NCBI GenBank assembly: GCA_028713915.1
Contig: JAQTNK010000008.1
Location: 61,506-125,505 of the forward strand
DNA from: Rhodocyclaceae bacterium
GTDB taxonomy: Bacteria; Pseudomonadota; Gammaproteobacteria; Burkholderiales; Rhodocyclaceae
Length of the DNA stretch: 64,000 bases
Direction of reading: 5' to 3'
The notes under the pieces were generated by a model. The model was given only the letters and a program-made list of their open reading frames with translations, made no database searches and had not been told where the DNA came from. Both the position numbers and the translations under genes were made by a program. Positions 8,996 through 18,734 of this stretch are shown in pieces (positions within the stretch are counted from its first letter, which is position 1; each line of letters begins with the position of its first letter).

Positions 8996-9772
8996 ATGAT
9001 GAATTCTTTAGAAATCGTTGCGCTGCCCGCCTTCGCGGACAACTACATTTGGGCCTTGCGCGCACGCGGCGGCGCCGTCGCCGTGGTCGACCCGGGCGAT
9101 GCCGCGCCGGTGCTCGCTTATCTCGCCGCCACCGGCACGCAGCTCGCCGCCATCCTCGTCACCCACCACCACGCGGATCATTGCGGCGGCATCGACGATC
9201 TTCTCGCCCGCCATCCGGCGCCTGTCTATGGTCCGGCGCTCGAGGCCATCGACGGCGTCGACCGGCCGCTCGCGGACGGCGATCAGGTCGCGCTGGCGGG
9301 GCTCGGCATCGAGTTCGAGGTGCTGGCGGTTCCCGGTCACACGCGCGGACACATCGCCTATTATCGCCGAGGGATGCTGTTCTGTGGCGATACCTTGTTC
9401 GGCGCCGGCTGCGGACGGCTGTTCGAAGGCACGGCGGCCACCATGCACGCCTCGCTGGCCCGCATCCGGGCGCTGCCCGCCGACACGCAGATCTACTGCG
9501 CCCACGAATACACGCAAGCCAACCTGCGCTTCGCCGCTGCGGTCGAACCGGACAACGCGGCGATCCGGGACCGTGTGGCCGACACCGCGCAGCTGCGCGC
9601 GGCCGGGCGGCCGAGCGTGCCGTCGACGCTGGCCGTCGAAGCCGCCACCAACCCCTTCCTGCGCTGGGACGCGCCCGCCGTCATCGCCGCCGCGCAAGCG
9701 CAGCTGGGGCGGCCGGCGACCGATCCGATCGAGATCTTCGCTGCCGTGCGCGAGTGGAAGAACCGCTTCTAG
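8996..9772 (+). CDS. gloB: Hydroxyacylglutathione hydrolase (glyoxalase II)
   Basis: A metallo-beta-lactamase fold with the dinuclear metal motif [10 protein letters not shown] in the N-terminal third, further ligands at PGHTRGH and [13 protein letters not shown], and the glyoxalase II C-terminal glutathione-binding region with an AHEYT motif. It hydrolyses S-lactoylglutathione to lactate and glutathione in the cytoplasm, the second step of methylglyoxal detoxification. Two adjacent ATGs (8996 and 8999) could start it; GGAATGAG lies just upstream. The length of about 258 residues is standard. It is divergently arranged with the methyltransferase gene. Confidence 0.95.
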   Translation: MMNSLEIVALPAFADNYIWALRARGGAVAVVDPGDAAPVLAYLAATGTQLAAILVTHHHADHCGGIDDLLARHPAPVYGPALEAIDGVDRPLADGDQVALAGLGIEFEVLAVPGHTRGHIAYYRRGMLFCGDTLFGAGCGRLFEGTAATMHASLARIRALPADTQIYCAHEYTQANLRFAAAVEPDNAAIRDRVADTAQLRAAGRPSVPSTLAVEAATNPFLRWDAPAVIAAAQAQLGRPATDPIEIFAAVREWKNRF

Positions 9773-9800
9773 CGCCAAGGGAAACGCTGCGGCGACGCCG

Positions 9801-10193
9801 CTATTCGGCGGCCTTGGGCAGGCGGGCGGCCGCCGCCGCGATGGCGGCCAGCACCCGGCCGGCGTTGAAAGGCTTGACGATGTAGCCGGCCGCGCCGTTG
9901 GCGATGGCCGTCTGCACCGTCTCGCGCTCGGTGTGCGCCGTCACCATCAGCACCAGAGTGCGCGGCAGCAGTTCGCGAATTTTCGCCAGCGCTTCGAGGC
10001 CGCCCATTTTCGGCATGTCGACGTCGAGACAGACGATCTCGGGCTTCAGCCGCTGCACCATCTCGATGGCCTGCTCGCCGTTGCTCGCCTCGCCGACCAC
10101 ATCGTATTCCTCGCCGCGCAGCAGCGTGCGCAACAAGGCGCGCGTGATCTCGCTGTCGTCGACAATCAGCATGCGCCGCGGAATCTTGGCCAT
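9801..10193 (-). CDS. Single-domain CheY-like response regulator
   Basis: A 130-residue receiver domain with no output domain. The acidic pair Asp12/Asp13, phosphoacceptor Asp57 (CLDVDMP), Thr85 and Lys107 (KPFN) are all present. It would be phosphorylated by an unlinked histidine kinase and act through protein contact, as in CheY or in diguanylate cyclase/kinase relays. The ATG at 10193 is chosen because MAKIPRR begins the fold directly; the longer frame adds 50 unrelated residues. It converges on gloB and is divergent from mltD. No kinase lies next to it. Confidence 0.88.
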   Translation of the reverse strand: MAKIPRRMLIVDDSEITRALLRTLLRGEEYDVVGEASNGEQAIEMVQRLKPEIVCLDVDMPKMGGLEALAKIRELLPRTLVLMVTAHTERETVQTAIANGAAGYIVKPFNAGRVLAAIAAAAARLPKAAE

Positions 10194-10282
10194 GGGCGTG
10201 TCCGTCTTCTGAAGCCGCGCATTATCCCACAGCCGGCGCCGGCATTTGACGCCGCCGCCCCCCTCCGCTAACATCCGCGGCC

Positions 10283-11713
10283 ATGAGCGGGCACCCCAAC
10301 CTTCCGTCCGGCCCGCGCCCAGCGCGCACCTGCGGGCTATCATTCCGGACCCGTTTCCTGCTTCCCCTCCTTCTTGCCGCGGCGCTGCCGGTGCGCGCGG
10401 AACTGGTGGATCTGCACGAGCGGCCGCTTCAGGTCAGTTCGGAGTTGACGCTGCCGATCGCCGACGACAGCCGGCGCGCACTCGACCTCCAGGTCGCGCC
10501 GGTCGCCGCGCCGCCGATAGAAATCCGCGACGATCTGCCGCCGTTGCCGACCATCGACCTGACGGCATCGCCCGACGACCTCTACCAGCGCATGCGCAAC
10601 GGCTTCGGCATGCCCGACCTCGCCAGTCCGCTGGTCGCCGAGCGGCAGGCCTGGTACCTGAACCGCCCGGAGATGTTGAAGCGCATCCTCGAGCGCAGCC
10701 GCAAGTACCTCTACCACATCGTCGTCGAGCTGGAAAAGCGCGGCATGCCGACCGAGCTGGCGCTGCTGCCCATCGTCGAGAGTTCCTTCAACCCGCTCGC
10801 CTATTCGCGCGCCCGCGCGCTGGGCATCTGGCAGTTCATCCCGTCGACGGGCAGGACCTACAACCTCAAGCAGAACTGGTGGCTGGACGAACGCCGCGAC
10901 ATCCTCGCCTCGACTTCGGCGGCGCTTGACTACCTGCAGGCGATCTACGAGATGCACGGCGACTGGCACCTGGCGCTGGCGTCCTACAACTGGGGCGAAA
11001 ATGCCGTCGCCCGCGCCATCGCCAAGAACGCGGCGAAAGGACTGCCGACCGATTACGAGCACCTCAGCATGCCGGGCGAGACGCGCTATTACGTGCCCAA
11101 GCTGCAGGCCATCAAGAACATCATCGCCCAGCCTGAGCTGTTCGGCCTGCATCTCGATCCGATCCCCAACAAGCCCTACTTCGGCACGGTGGACATGAAC
11201 GTCGACGTCGACATCGCCACGGTGGCGAAGCTGGCCGAGACGTCGATCGACGAATTCGTCGCCTTGAACCCGTCCTACCAGCGGCCCGTCATCCCCAGCG
11301 AAAGCACGAGCCCGCTGGTGATCCCGTTCGACAAGATGCAAATTTTCCAGGCCAATCTCGCGCGCTACGAAGCCCAGGACAAGCCGCTGTCGACCTGGCA
11401 TGCCTACCAGCTGAAGCCCGGCGAAAAGCTGCAGACCGTGGCTGCCCGCTTCCATCTCAGCGTCGCCCGCCTCAAGCAGCTGAACGGCATCACGCCGCGC
11501 ACCAAGATCGCCGCCGGGCAGAAGCTGCTCGTGCCGACGCCCGGCGCCACCAGCCCGGACCTGCTGGCCGGCAAGCTGCCCAAGGCCGCCGCCGACGCGC
11601 CGCACGCCGGCCGCGGCGGCAAGCACAAGGCCGCCGGCAAGGGCACGCGCATCAGGAAACCGGGACATGGCGTGAAGAAAGCGACGCCCGGCAAGGGGAA
11701 AAAACGGCACTAG
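10283..11713 (+). CDS. mltD: Membrane-bound lytic murein transglycosylase D with LysM domain
   Basis: The 476-residue exported protein has a hydrophobic signal segment (FLLPLLLAAALPVRA). The SLT domain contains the catalytic glutamate in LPIVESSFNPLAYS and the GIWQFIPSTG motif. One LysM module follows (KPGEKLQTVAARFHLSVARLKQLNG, roughly residues 375-430), and the tail is Lys/Gly-rich and basic. MltD cleaves peptidoglycan glycan strands to 1,6-anhydromuropeptides in the periplasm. E. coli MltD has two LysM repeats, whereas only one clear repeat is visible here. The start at 10283 leaves a rather long n-region. Confidence 0.92.
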   Translation: MSGHPNLPSGPRPARTCGLSFRTRFLLPLLLAAALPVRAELVDLHERPLQVSSELTLPIADDSRRALDLQVAPVAAPPIEIRDDLPPLPTIDLTASPDDLYQRMRNGFGMPDLASPLVAERQAWYLNRPEMLKRILERSRKYLYHIVVELEKRGMPTELALLPIVESSFNPLAYSRARALGIWQFIPSTGRTYNLKQNWWLDERRDILASTSAALDYLQAIYEMHGDWHLALASYNWGENAVARAIAKNAAKGLPTDYEHLSMPGETRYYVPKLQAIKNIIAQPELFGLHLDPIPNKPYFGTVDMNVDVDIATVAKLAETSIDEFVALNPSYQRPVIPSESTSPLVIPFDKMQIFQANLARYEAQDKPLSTWHAYQLKPGEKLQTVAARFHLSVARLKQLNGITPRTKIAAGQKLLVPTPGATSPDLLAGKLPKAAADAPHAGRGGKHKAAGKGTRIRKPGHGVKKATPGKGKKRH

Positions 11714-11751
11714 CCGGGCGATTCGCAGCGCCGCCCGTCCCTGACGGAGAA

Positions 11752-11805
11752 GTGGATAATCCGGCTTAATGGCCACAACAGGATTAGAATCTTGTTTTAT
11801 CCACA
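11752..11805. promoter_or_regulatory. Pair of inverted candidate DnaA boxes upstream of the heme-motif diguanylate cyclase
   Basis: GTGGATAA at 11752-11759 and an exact consensus TTATCCACA at 11797-11805 face each other across 37 bp in the 106-bp intergenic region before the gene at 11820. The second box lies 15 bp before the start codon. This may mark DnaA control, or it may be chance; no AT-rich unwinding region or replication gene is adjacent, so it is not an origin. Confidence 0.3.
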
Positions 11806-11819
11806 ATGCTTAGGTTGCC

Positions 11820-13691
11820 ATGAACCTGCAAACCAAGATCGCCGCCTTTTTCGGCATCCTCGTCGTCTGCTTGGTCGCGACACTCCTCGCCATCGGCCTG
11901 TTCTCCTTCCGCCAGTATTCGATTGCCACCGCCACCGAACACGTGCGCACGTCGGCGGAAATCCTGCGCGTCAGCCTGACCGAGGACATGGTCAACGGCG
12001 TCATCAGCAAGCGCGAAGGGCTGCTGCAGCGGCTGATGGAAGTCGAAGGACTCAAGTCGGTGCGCGTCTTTCGCGGCCCGCAAGTCGAGCACCAGTTCGG
12101 CCAGGGCCTGTCGCGCGAACAACCGGTGGACGACGTCGAGCGGCGCGTGCTCGCCAGCGGCAATGCCGAGTTCCACCTCGAAGACAACGTCGCCGACACC
12201 ACTTTCCGCGGCACCATTCCCTACGTCGCCACCAACCGCGGCAACCCCAACTGCCTGATGTGCCACCAGGTTGCCGAAGGCACCGTGCTGGGCGCCGTGA
12301 CCATCACCATGTCGATCGAGCAGATCAAGCGCAAGGCGATCATGACCCTGGCGCTGATGGTGTCCGTCGTCACCGCCTTCTGCCTCATCACGTTCCTGCT
12401 GCTGCGCCGCCTCACCTATCCGATCGTCGAGACTGCGACCCACGTCGAAGAGGCCGTGCACCGTGCCATCGACGGCGATTTCACCAGCCAGGTCCTGGTC
12501 CGCACCAAGGACGAGATCGGCCAGATCGCCGGCGAAATGAACCGCCTGCTGTCGCACCTCAATGACGGCCTCAACCGCATCGGCCGCATGGTGGCGCAGC
12601 TGACCAACCATGCGCCGACGGCGAGCAACGGCAACCTGCTCACGTCCACCATCGAGATGGTGGAAACGCTGACCGCCGCGGCCCACTTCAAGCAGGCCAT
12701 CGAGGAAGACGAGACCAAGGCCGAGATCTATGTGCGCATGTCGGCCGCCATCGAAGGCCTGTTCGGCATACGCCGCTACTCGATCTACGAAGTCTTGCCG
12801 GTGCGCAACCAGATGCTGCCGATCATGGTGGACGGCCAGACCCAGGGTGCTTGCCGCTGGTGCGACCCGCAGATCCTCATCCGCAACGAAACCTGCCGGG
12901 CGCGGCGCACCGGCCACGCCGTCAACGCCATCGCCACGCCGGACATCTGCTTCGCCTTCCGGCCGCCCGAGGACCAGCCCGCGACCCGCCACATCTGCTT
13001 CCCGATCATCCAGTCCGGCACGGTCGGCAGCGTCCTGCAGCTGCTGGCGCCGCCCGAAGACCAGGAGCGCATCGGCAACATCGTTCCCTACATCAGCGTC
13101 TATCTGCGCGAAGCGGCGCCGGTGCTGGAAGCCAAGCGTCTCACCGAGACGCTGCGCGAGTCGAACCTGCGCGACCCGATGACCGGCCTGCACAACCGCC
13201 GCTTCCTCGAAGAGTCGGTCGACACCCTGATCGCCCAGGCGCAGCGCCACAAGATGCCGATGGCATTCATGATGCTCGACCTCGACTACTTCAAGATGGT
13301 CAACGACAGCTACGGCCACGACGCCGGCGACAGCGTGCTGAAGGCGCTGTCGCGCGTGTTGACGGACTCGGTGCGCTCAAGCGACTACGTGATCCGCTAC
13401 GGCGGCGAAGAGTTCCTCATCCTGCTGCAAGAAACCGACGCCGCCGCGGCCGTCGACGTCGCCGAAAAGATCCGCGCCGCCGTCGAAGACCTCAAGGTCC
13501 AGGTCGCCGGCGGCCTGCTGCAGAAGACCATTTCCATCGGCATTTCCGGCTACCCGGCCGACAGCGACACCTTCTGGCAGGCCGTCAAGTACGCCGACGT
13601 CGCGCTCTACCACGCCAAGGACACCGGCCGCAACCGCGTCGTGCGCTTCACCAAGGCGCTCTGGGAAGGCGGCAACAAGGACGATTACTAG
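11820..13691 (+). CDS. Diguanylate cyclase with periplasmic c-type heme (CXXCH) sensor, HAMP and cysteine-rich GAF-like region
   Basis: The 623-residue protein has a transmembrane helix at about 5-28 and a periplasmic domain with one CLMCH heme c motif (Cys145-His149). A second helix lies at about 174-195, followed by HAMP (about 196-250). A GAF-like region carries five cysteines (345, 348, 359, 377, 393). The GGDEF domain has active site GGEEF near 528-532 and an RSSD inhibitory site just before it. The periplasmic part fits Tll0287/DUF3365-type heme sensors. It would make cyclic di-GMP in response to redox state or a gaseous ligand. The cysteine cluster could bind a metal, which is inference. 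Confidence 0.85.
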   Translation: MNLQTKIAAFFGILVVCLVATLLAIGLFSFRQYSIATATEHVRTSAEILRVSLTEDMVNGVISKREGLLQRLMEVEGLKSVRVFRGPQVEHQFGQGLSREQPVDDVERRVLASGNAEFHLEDNVADTTFRGTIPYVATNRGNPNCLMCHQVAEGTVLGAVTITMSIEQIKRKAIMTLALMVSVVTAFCLITFLLLRRLTYPIVETATHVEEAVHRAIDGDFTSQVLVRTKDEIGQIAGEMNRLLSHLNDGLNRIGRMVAQLTNHAPTASNGNLLTSTIEMVETLTAAAHFKQAIEEDETKAEIYVRMSAAIEGLFGIRRYSIYEVLPVRNQMLPIMVDGQTQGACRWCDPQILIRNETCRARRTGHAVNAIATPDICFAFRPPEDQPATRHICFPIIQSGTVGSVLQLLAPPEDQERIGNIVPYISVYLREAAPVLEAKRLTETLRESNLRDPMTGLHNRRFLEESVDTLIAQAQRHKMPMAFMMLDLDYFKMVNDSYGHDAGDSVLKALSRVLTDSVRSSDYVIRYGGEEFLILLQETDAAAAVDVAEKIRAAVEDLKVQVAGGLLQKTISIGISGYPADSDTFWQAVKYADVALYHAKDTGRNRVVRFTKALWEGGNKDDY

Positions 13692-13727
13692 GATCGCGCG
13701 CCGGCGCCTTTGGCGCGTCGGCGATCC
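13691..13727. terminator. Bidirectional terminator-like hairpin between convergent genes
   Basis: GGATCGC at 13691-13697 pairs with GCGATCC at 13721-13727, with further GC-rich pairing inside. It lies in the 44-bp gap between the convergent diguanylate cyclase and hybrid kinase genes. No T-run follows, so intrinsic termination is uncertain. Confidence 0.45.
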
Positions 13728-13735
13728 CATGGCGG

Positions 13736-16669
13736 TCAGCGCTCGTCGCCCTGCCCCCACTTGTCTATGGCCGCGGCCAGGTCGTTGATATCGACCGGCT
13801 TCGTCAAGAAGGCATCCATCCCGGCCGCCAGGCAACGCCGGCGATCCTCCTCGTATGCGCTTGCCGTCAGGGCAATGATCGGCAGACGCGGGCGGCCATT
13901 TTCCCGTTCCCAGGCGCGGATCCGTGTCGTTGCCTCGTAGCCGTCCATTATCGGCATCTGGCAGTCCATCAGCACCAGGTCCGGACGGATGCCGGCCGTT
14001 ATGCGGTCGATCGCTTCCTGGCCGTTCTCCACGCTCTCGAAGCGCAGCCCCTGCGATCTCAGCATGGCTTCGATGACGAAGCGATTGGTGGCGTTGTCCT
14101 CCACCGCCAGGACAAGCCGCTGCGGCTGGCGGGCGGCTGCCGTTGTCCTGGCATCGCGCGGCACGACCCGGCTGTCGTCGGCATCCTTGACCCGCCGAGT
14201 CCGCATTCGGAACCAGAAGCGGCTGCCTTTGCCGGGTTCGCTGTCGACGCCGACGTCGCCCTTCATCAACAGGGCGAGGTTGCGCACGATGGACAAGCCC
14301 AGGCCGGTACCGCCGTACTCCCGGGTCGTGGACGCATCGACCTGCGAGAAAGGTTTGAACAGCAGTGCCTGCTTGTCCGCGGGGATGCCGATGCCGCTGT
14401 CGGTAACGGAGAATTCCAGCAGGGCTTCGTCGTCGGTCACTTCGACCTCCCGGCCTTCCAGACGGATGAAGCCAGCGGGCGTGAACTTGAGGGCATTGCC
14501 AATGAGATTGGAAAGCATCTGCCGCAGCCGGGTGGGATCGGCGCGATAACGGGCCTCGCGGTCGCCGTGCCAAGCCGTGTCCAGGCGCAATCCCTTGGCG
14601 CGGGTGACTTCATCGAAGAGGGCGGCGGTCTCCTGGATCAACTGCTCCGGCAGGAAGACGGTGGCCTGGAGTTCCACCTTGCCGGCTTCGATCTTGGACA
14701 GGTCGAGAATGTCGTTGAGGAGCGCAAGCAGGGTCTGCCCGGAGTTGAAAATAACGCGGGCATAGTCAATCCGTTCGCCATCCGCAAGGTCGGACATGAG
14801 GAGAAGTTGCGCCATGCCGAGAATGCCGTTCATGGGCGTCCGGATCTCGTGCGACATGGTGGCGAGAAAACGGCTCTTGGCGAAGTTGGCGGATTCGGCG
14901 GCGGCTAGCGCCTGCTTGAGCGCCGCCTCGCCGCGCTTGCGATCGGAAATGTCCCGCGACGCGTTATACAGCACGCGCTGGCCGTCCAGCTCCAGGGGAT
15001 AGCCGGTCACCTCCACTTCGAAGACACTGCCATCCTTGCGTCGGTGGCAGGTTTCGAAAATCGTCAACTCCGATCGATCCAATTGCCTCCCTATGACGCT
15101 GCCGACCTCGTCTGCAGAAAAATGGGCGTCCCACTGACGCACGTTCATCCCGAGGACTTCGTCGCGCGGGTAGCCCAGCATGCGGCAGAACGAGTCGCTG
15201 GCCTCGATGACGTTGCCGCGCGCATCCAGAATGTGGATGCCGTCGCTGGCGTTGCGCAGCAGTATCTTGTTCTTGTGGCTTTCGCGGGCCAGCACTTCTT
15301 CGAAGCGCTTCAGTTCGCCAATATCCGCGATGTAGCCGTGCCAGAGAATGCTGCCGTCGGGCAATTTCTGCGGTTGCGCATCGCCATGGCGCCACAGCGT
15401 TCCCTTGCCGGGAATCATCAATCGATATTCCTCGTGCCACGGCTGCAAGGTGCGCGCGGACTCCTGGATCGATGCGCGAATCCGTTCCGTGTCGTCAGGA
15501 TGCTGGTAGGCGAATACCGTTTCGACATCGACGGGAATTTGCTCCGGTTTCAAGCCATACAGGTTCAGGAATTGCTGATTGACGTAGGTAAACGCAGCGC
15601 GGCCGTCCGGAAAGTGCCGCAACTGGAACAGCAGCCCGGGCACCTGGTCGGCAAGGTCGCGCAGCAGATTGACGCTCTGTTCGCGCTGGCGAGCAATTCG
15701 AATCAAGAACGCTGCCGTCAGAACCAGGGCGAGCGCGCTTCCCAGCGCGACCATGCCGATCACCTTGACGGCATGGCGCCAGTTCGACAAGAACAAATCC
15801 TCCGTGACGGTCAGATTGACGATCATCGGGAATCGTTGGATAAGCCGCACGGCCCCAAGCCGCGAAACCGCGCGACCGGACTCCGAAAAGCGCGGGCCGG
15901 CGGCATAGAGGACGCCGTCGGTCTTCTTCATCTCCTCGACGACGATATGAGAGGTCCCCGTGACGTTTTGCTTGCCGATCGATTCCTCCTGCCGCGGCCA
16001 TCGGGTGAGGATCGAGTAATCGCGGCGATAAAGCGTAATGGCGGCGCCCGCGCCGAGGTTCTCGCCGAGGCGTCGATAGAAGTCGGTAAATTGATCGACG
16101 GAAATGCCGATCAGCACCAGCCCCATGAACCGTCCGTTCGGATCGTTCAGGCGGCGGCTGAGGTAAAAGACCCACTTGCCATTGCCTTTGTTGGGCACGG
16201 GAATGCTGATGAACAGGCCAAGCTCGGGATGGTCTCGCCGTATCTTGAAATAGTCTCTATCCGCCAGGTTGATGGCCGGCGCGGGAAACGAGCGCGTGAA
16301 GTTGATGACGTCCCCGTTCGCAGCGACGATGGTGGCAACGTCCACTTGCGGCAACCCGCTGATCTTGTCGAGCAGCAGCTGATGCATTGACGAACCGCTC
16401 GTTTTCGCGCGCAGCTCCGCGTCGCCATGAATGCCCAGGGACTCGATGCGCTCGGCAATGCTGTCCAGCGCCAGCTGCGACGATGACATCGTCTGATAGG
16501 TTTGCTCGGCCAGGACGAGAGAGAGATTGCCAAGCTGGCGCTTCCAGGTTTCGATCTCCTGCTCGCGCAGAAGCACGGCGGAGACGGTCGACAAGCCAAT
16601 GATGGCAAATATCAGCGCACCGATAGTGGCCAGGATCCTGTACTTGGCTTGGAATCTCGCGGCAATCAT
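13736..16669 (-). CDS. Hybrid sensor histidine kinase/response regulator with periplasmic Cache-type sensor and two PAS domains
   Basis: The 977-residue inner-membrane protein starts with a transmembrane helix at about 10-33. A large dCache-like periplasmic domain runs from about 35 to 300 (FSGR-type SFPAPAINLADRDYFK motif), and a second helix lies near 305-325. Two PAS domains follow (about 335-455 and 465-590). Next come HisKA with the SHEIRTPMNG phosphohistidine motif, HATPase with GGTGLGLSI, and a C-terminal receiver with acceptor Asp in LVLMDCQMP. The ATG at 16669 overlaps the stop of the PAS-GGDEF-EAL gene (ATGA), so the two are coupled and probably work together. Confidence 0.93.
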   Translation of the reverse strand: MIAARFQAKYRILATIGALIFAIIGLSTVSAVLLREQEIETWKRQLGNLSLVLAEQTYQTMSSSQLALDSIAERIESLGIHGDAELRAKTSGSSMHQLLLDKISGLPQVDVATIVAANGDVINFTRSFPAPAINLADRDYFKIRRDHPELGLFISIPVPNKGNGKWVFYLSRRLNDPNGRFMGLVLIGISVDQFTDFYRRLGENLGAGAAITLYRRDYSILTRWPRQEESIGKQNVTGTSHIVVEEMKKTDGVLYAAGPRFSESGRAVSRLGAVRLIQRFPMIVNLTVTEDLFLSNWRHAVKVIGMVALGSALALVLTAAFLIRIARQREQSVNLLRDLADQVPGLLFQLRHFPDGRAAFTYVNQQFLNLYGLKPEQIPVDVETVFAYQHPDDTERIRASIQESARTLQPWHEEYRLMIPGKGTLWRHGDAQPQKLPDGSILWHGYIADIGELKRFEEVLARESHKNKILLRNASDGIHILDARGNVIEASDSFCRMLGYPRDEVLGMNVRQWDAHFSADEVGSVIGRQLDRSELTIFETCHRRKDGSVFEVEVTGYPLELDGQRVLYNASRDISDRKRGEAALKQALAAAESANFAKSRFLATMSHEIRTPMNGILGMAQLLLMSDLADGERIDYARVIFNSGQTLLALLNDILDLSKIEAGKVELQATVFLPEQLIQETAALFDEVTRAKGLRLDTAWHGDREARYRADPTRLRQMLSNLIGNALKFTPAGFIRLEGREVEVTDDEALLEFSVTDSGIGIPADKQALLFKPFSQVDASTTREYGGTGLGLSIVRNLALLMKGDVGVDSEPGKGSRFWFRMRTRRVKDADDSRVVPRDARTTAAARQPQRLVLAVEDNATNRFVIEAMLRSQGLRFESVENGQEAIDRITAGIRPDLVLMDCQMPIMDGYEATTRIRAWERENGRPRLPIIALTASAYEEDRRRCLAAGMDAFLTKPVDINDLAAAIDKWGQGDER

Positions 16670-18429
16670 CGCGGCGGGCGGGTCGCCGAGCTTCGATTAT
16701 TCCAGTCCTGCACGAAGGCAACGATCTCCTGCGCAGGCAGCGGCTTGCTGTAAAGAAAGCCCTGGAGGAGATCGCAGCCAAGCTTCCTCAGGTAATCGCG
16801 CTGGGCCTCGGTCTCGACGCCCTCGGCGACAACGTCGAGGCCGAGGTTGTGGCCGAGCACGATCGTCGCCGAGCAAATGGCGGCGTCATCGCGATCCGTA
16901 TCGATGTCCGTGACGAAGCTTCGATCCAGCTTGAGCCGATGTATCGGCAGGTTCTTCAGGTAAGCCAGCGAGGAGTAGCCGGTGCCAAAGTCGTCGATGG
17001 CGAGCACGATGCCCATATCGTCGAGTTGCTGAAGAATGGCAATGGTTGCGGCCGGGTTCTGCATCGCCGTACTTTCCGTAATCTCGAGTTCGAGCTCGGA
17101 GGGCGCCAGCTCATAGCAGGCAAGTGCCCCGCGGACCACGACCGGGAGGTGCTCATGGCGCAGCTGCTGGGTCGACAAATTGATGGCGATGCGCATCGCC
17201 GCCAATCCGCCATCCTTGAATTCGCGCAGTTGCCGACAAGCCTCCCAGAAGATCCAGTCGCCCAGCGGCTGGATCAATCCGGTTTCTTCGGCGATCGGGA
17301 TGAATGTCGCCGGCGGGATGAAGCCGAATTCGGGGTGAATCCAGCGCGCCAGCGCTTCAAGCCCGGTAATGCGGCCCGTGACGATATCGACCTGCGGCTG
17401 GAAATAGAGCCGGAATTGCGGCGCATGAGACAGGTTGCTCTGCCCTAGCGCGTCGCGCAACGCGTTCTCAAGCTTGAGGCGTTCGTGCGCCGCTGCATTC
17501 ATCGCCGCGGCAAAGAACTTGAAAGTGTTGCGCCCCCCGGCCTTGGCGTGGTACATCGCCGCGTCGGCATTCTTGATCAGCGTTTCGGCATCGTCGCCAT
17601 CGATGGGAAAAAGACTGATGCCTATGCTCGGCGTCGAATAGAGCGCATGCACATCGATCCGGTACGAGTCGGCGAGACTCCGCAGCACCTTGCTCGCGAT
17701 ACCGGAAACCGACATGATGTTGTCGATATCCTGCACGATAATGACGAATTCGTCGCCGCCGAGACGGGCGACAATGTCGCTGGCGCGGACGCACTGCTTG
17801 AGCCTCTTGCCGATTTCGATGAGCAGTTGGTCGCCGACGTGATGTCCGAGAGTGTCATTGACCTGCTTGAAATTGTCCATGTCGATCAGCATGACCGCCA
17901 CTTGGCTCTTGTCGCGTCGGGCGCTGGCGAACGAGCTTTGCATTTGCGCTTCGAGCGCAACGCGATTGACCAGGCCCGTCAGCGAGTCGTGATGGGCAAG
18001 ATGGAAGATCTGCTCGGCCGCCAATTTGCGCTCGGTGATGTCGGTGAAGCTGGCGATGTAGTTCTCGACGCCGCCGGCATCATCCCGCACCGTGGAAATC
18101 GTCAACCACTTCGGGTAGGTGCTGCCGTCGGCGCGACGATCCCAGATCTCGCCTTGCCAGAAGCCATCGTGGCGCAACGCCCGCCACATGTTCTCGTAGG
18201 TGTTCGGGGGCGTGCGGCCAGACGCCAGAAGTCGCGGATTACGGCCAATGACCTCTTCAGCCTGGTAGCCGGTCAAGCGCGTGAACTCGGGATTGACTTC
18301 CACTATGCAGTTCGCCGCATCGGTGATGACGATGGCTTCATTGCTGTGCTCGAATGCTTTTTCAAGCAAGCGCAGGCGCGCAAGCTCAACGTCGTCATTG
18401 CTCTGCATATCTGGGGCTGGGATAGTCAT
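16666..18429 (-). CDS. PAS-GGDEF-EAL cyclic-di-GMP signalling protein
   Basis: A PAS domain (about residues 20-135) precedes GGDEF with an intact RLGGDEF site and an RASD inhibitory site, then EAL. The EAL part contains EALARW, NLSTQQL and DDFGTGYSSLAYL motifs, so both domains look catalytically competent. No transmembrane helix is present. It could make or break cyclic di-GMP depending on the PAS signal and on the kinase encoded directly downstream. I start at the ATG at 18429 (587 residues), with GGAG about 17 bp upstream; the frame is open to 18654 and ATG 18471 is an alternative. The stop overlaps the hybrid kinase start. Confidence 0.92.
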   Translation of the reverse strand: MTIPAPDMQSNDDVELARLRLLEKAFEHSNEAIVITDAANCIVEVNPEFTRLTGYQAEEVIGRNPRLLASGRTPPNTYENMWRALRHDGFWQGEIWDRRADGSTYPKWLTISTVRDDAGGVENYIASFTDITERKLAAEQIFHLAHHDSLTGLVNRVALEAQMQSSFASARRDKSQVAVMLIDMDNFKQVNDTLGHHVGDQLLIEIGKRLKQCVRASDIVARLGGDEFVIIVQDIDNIMSVSGIASKVLRSLADSYRIDVHALYSTPSIGISLFPIDGDDAETLIKNADAAMYHAKAGGRNTFKFFAAAMNAAAHERLKLENALRDALGQSNLSHAPQFRLYFQPQVDIVTGRITGLEALARWIHPEFGFIPPATFIPIAEETGLIQPLGDWIFWEACRQLREFKDGGLAAMRIAINLSTQQLRHEHLPVVVRGALACYELAPSELELEITESTAMQNPAATIAILQQLDDMGIVLAIDDFGTGYSSLAYLKNLPIHRLKLDRSFVTDIDTDRDDAAICSATIVLGHNLGLDVVAEGVETEAQRDYLRKLGCDLLQGFLYSKPLPAQEIVAFVQDWNNRSSATRPPR

Positions 18430-18734
18430 CGCAAGAGCGAACTTTACTCCACTTCCGCCAAGACGGTCCATGGTGCGTCGGATGAGGCCAGAGGCGGCAC
18501 GTAGGAATATGCCGGCAGCAGTGCCCTGCGGCAGACCGCCGCCTTGGCGCAAGCCGTGCCGGACCAGACGGTCATAGCGACATAGTCCCGTCGGAGCATG
18601 CCGCGGCCGGCTTCGATTTGCTAGGGTAAGGTCCATTGCGGCGGATGGATTCACGGCGGCCAGTGCATGCGTTCCGCATTCCGCCGGCGCGGCAGCATCG
18701 CCGCCATGCGCAGCGGCCTGGCCGGGAGACGAAT

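Noticed and set aside
11752..11805. Replication origin
   Set aside because: Only two DnaA-like boxes, no AT-rich region, and no dnaA, dnaN or parAB genes nearby.
18636..18734. Longer N-terminus for the polysaccharide lyase-like protein
   Set aside because: The extra 33 residues are Arg/His-rich, unlike a signal peptide, and the ribosome-binding site fits the start at 18733-18735.
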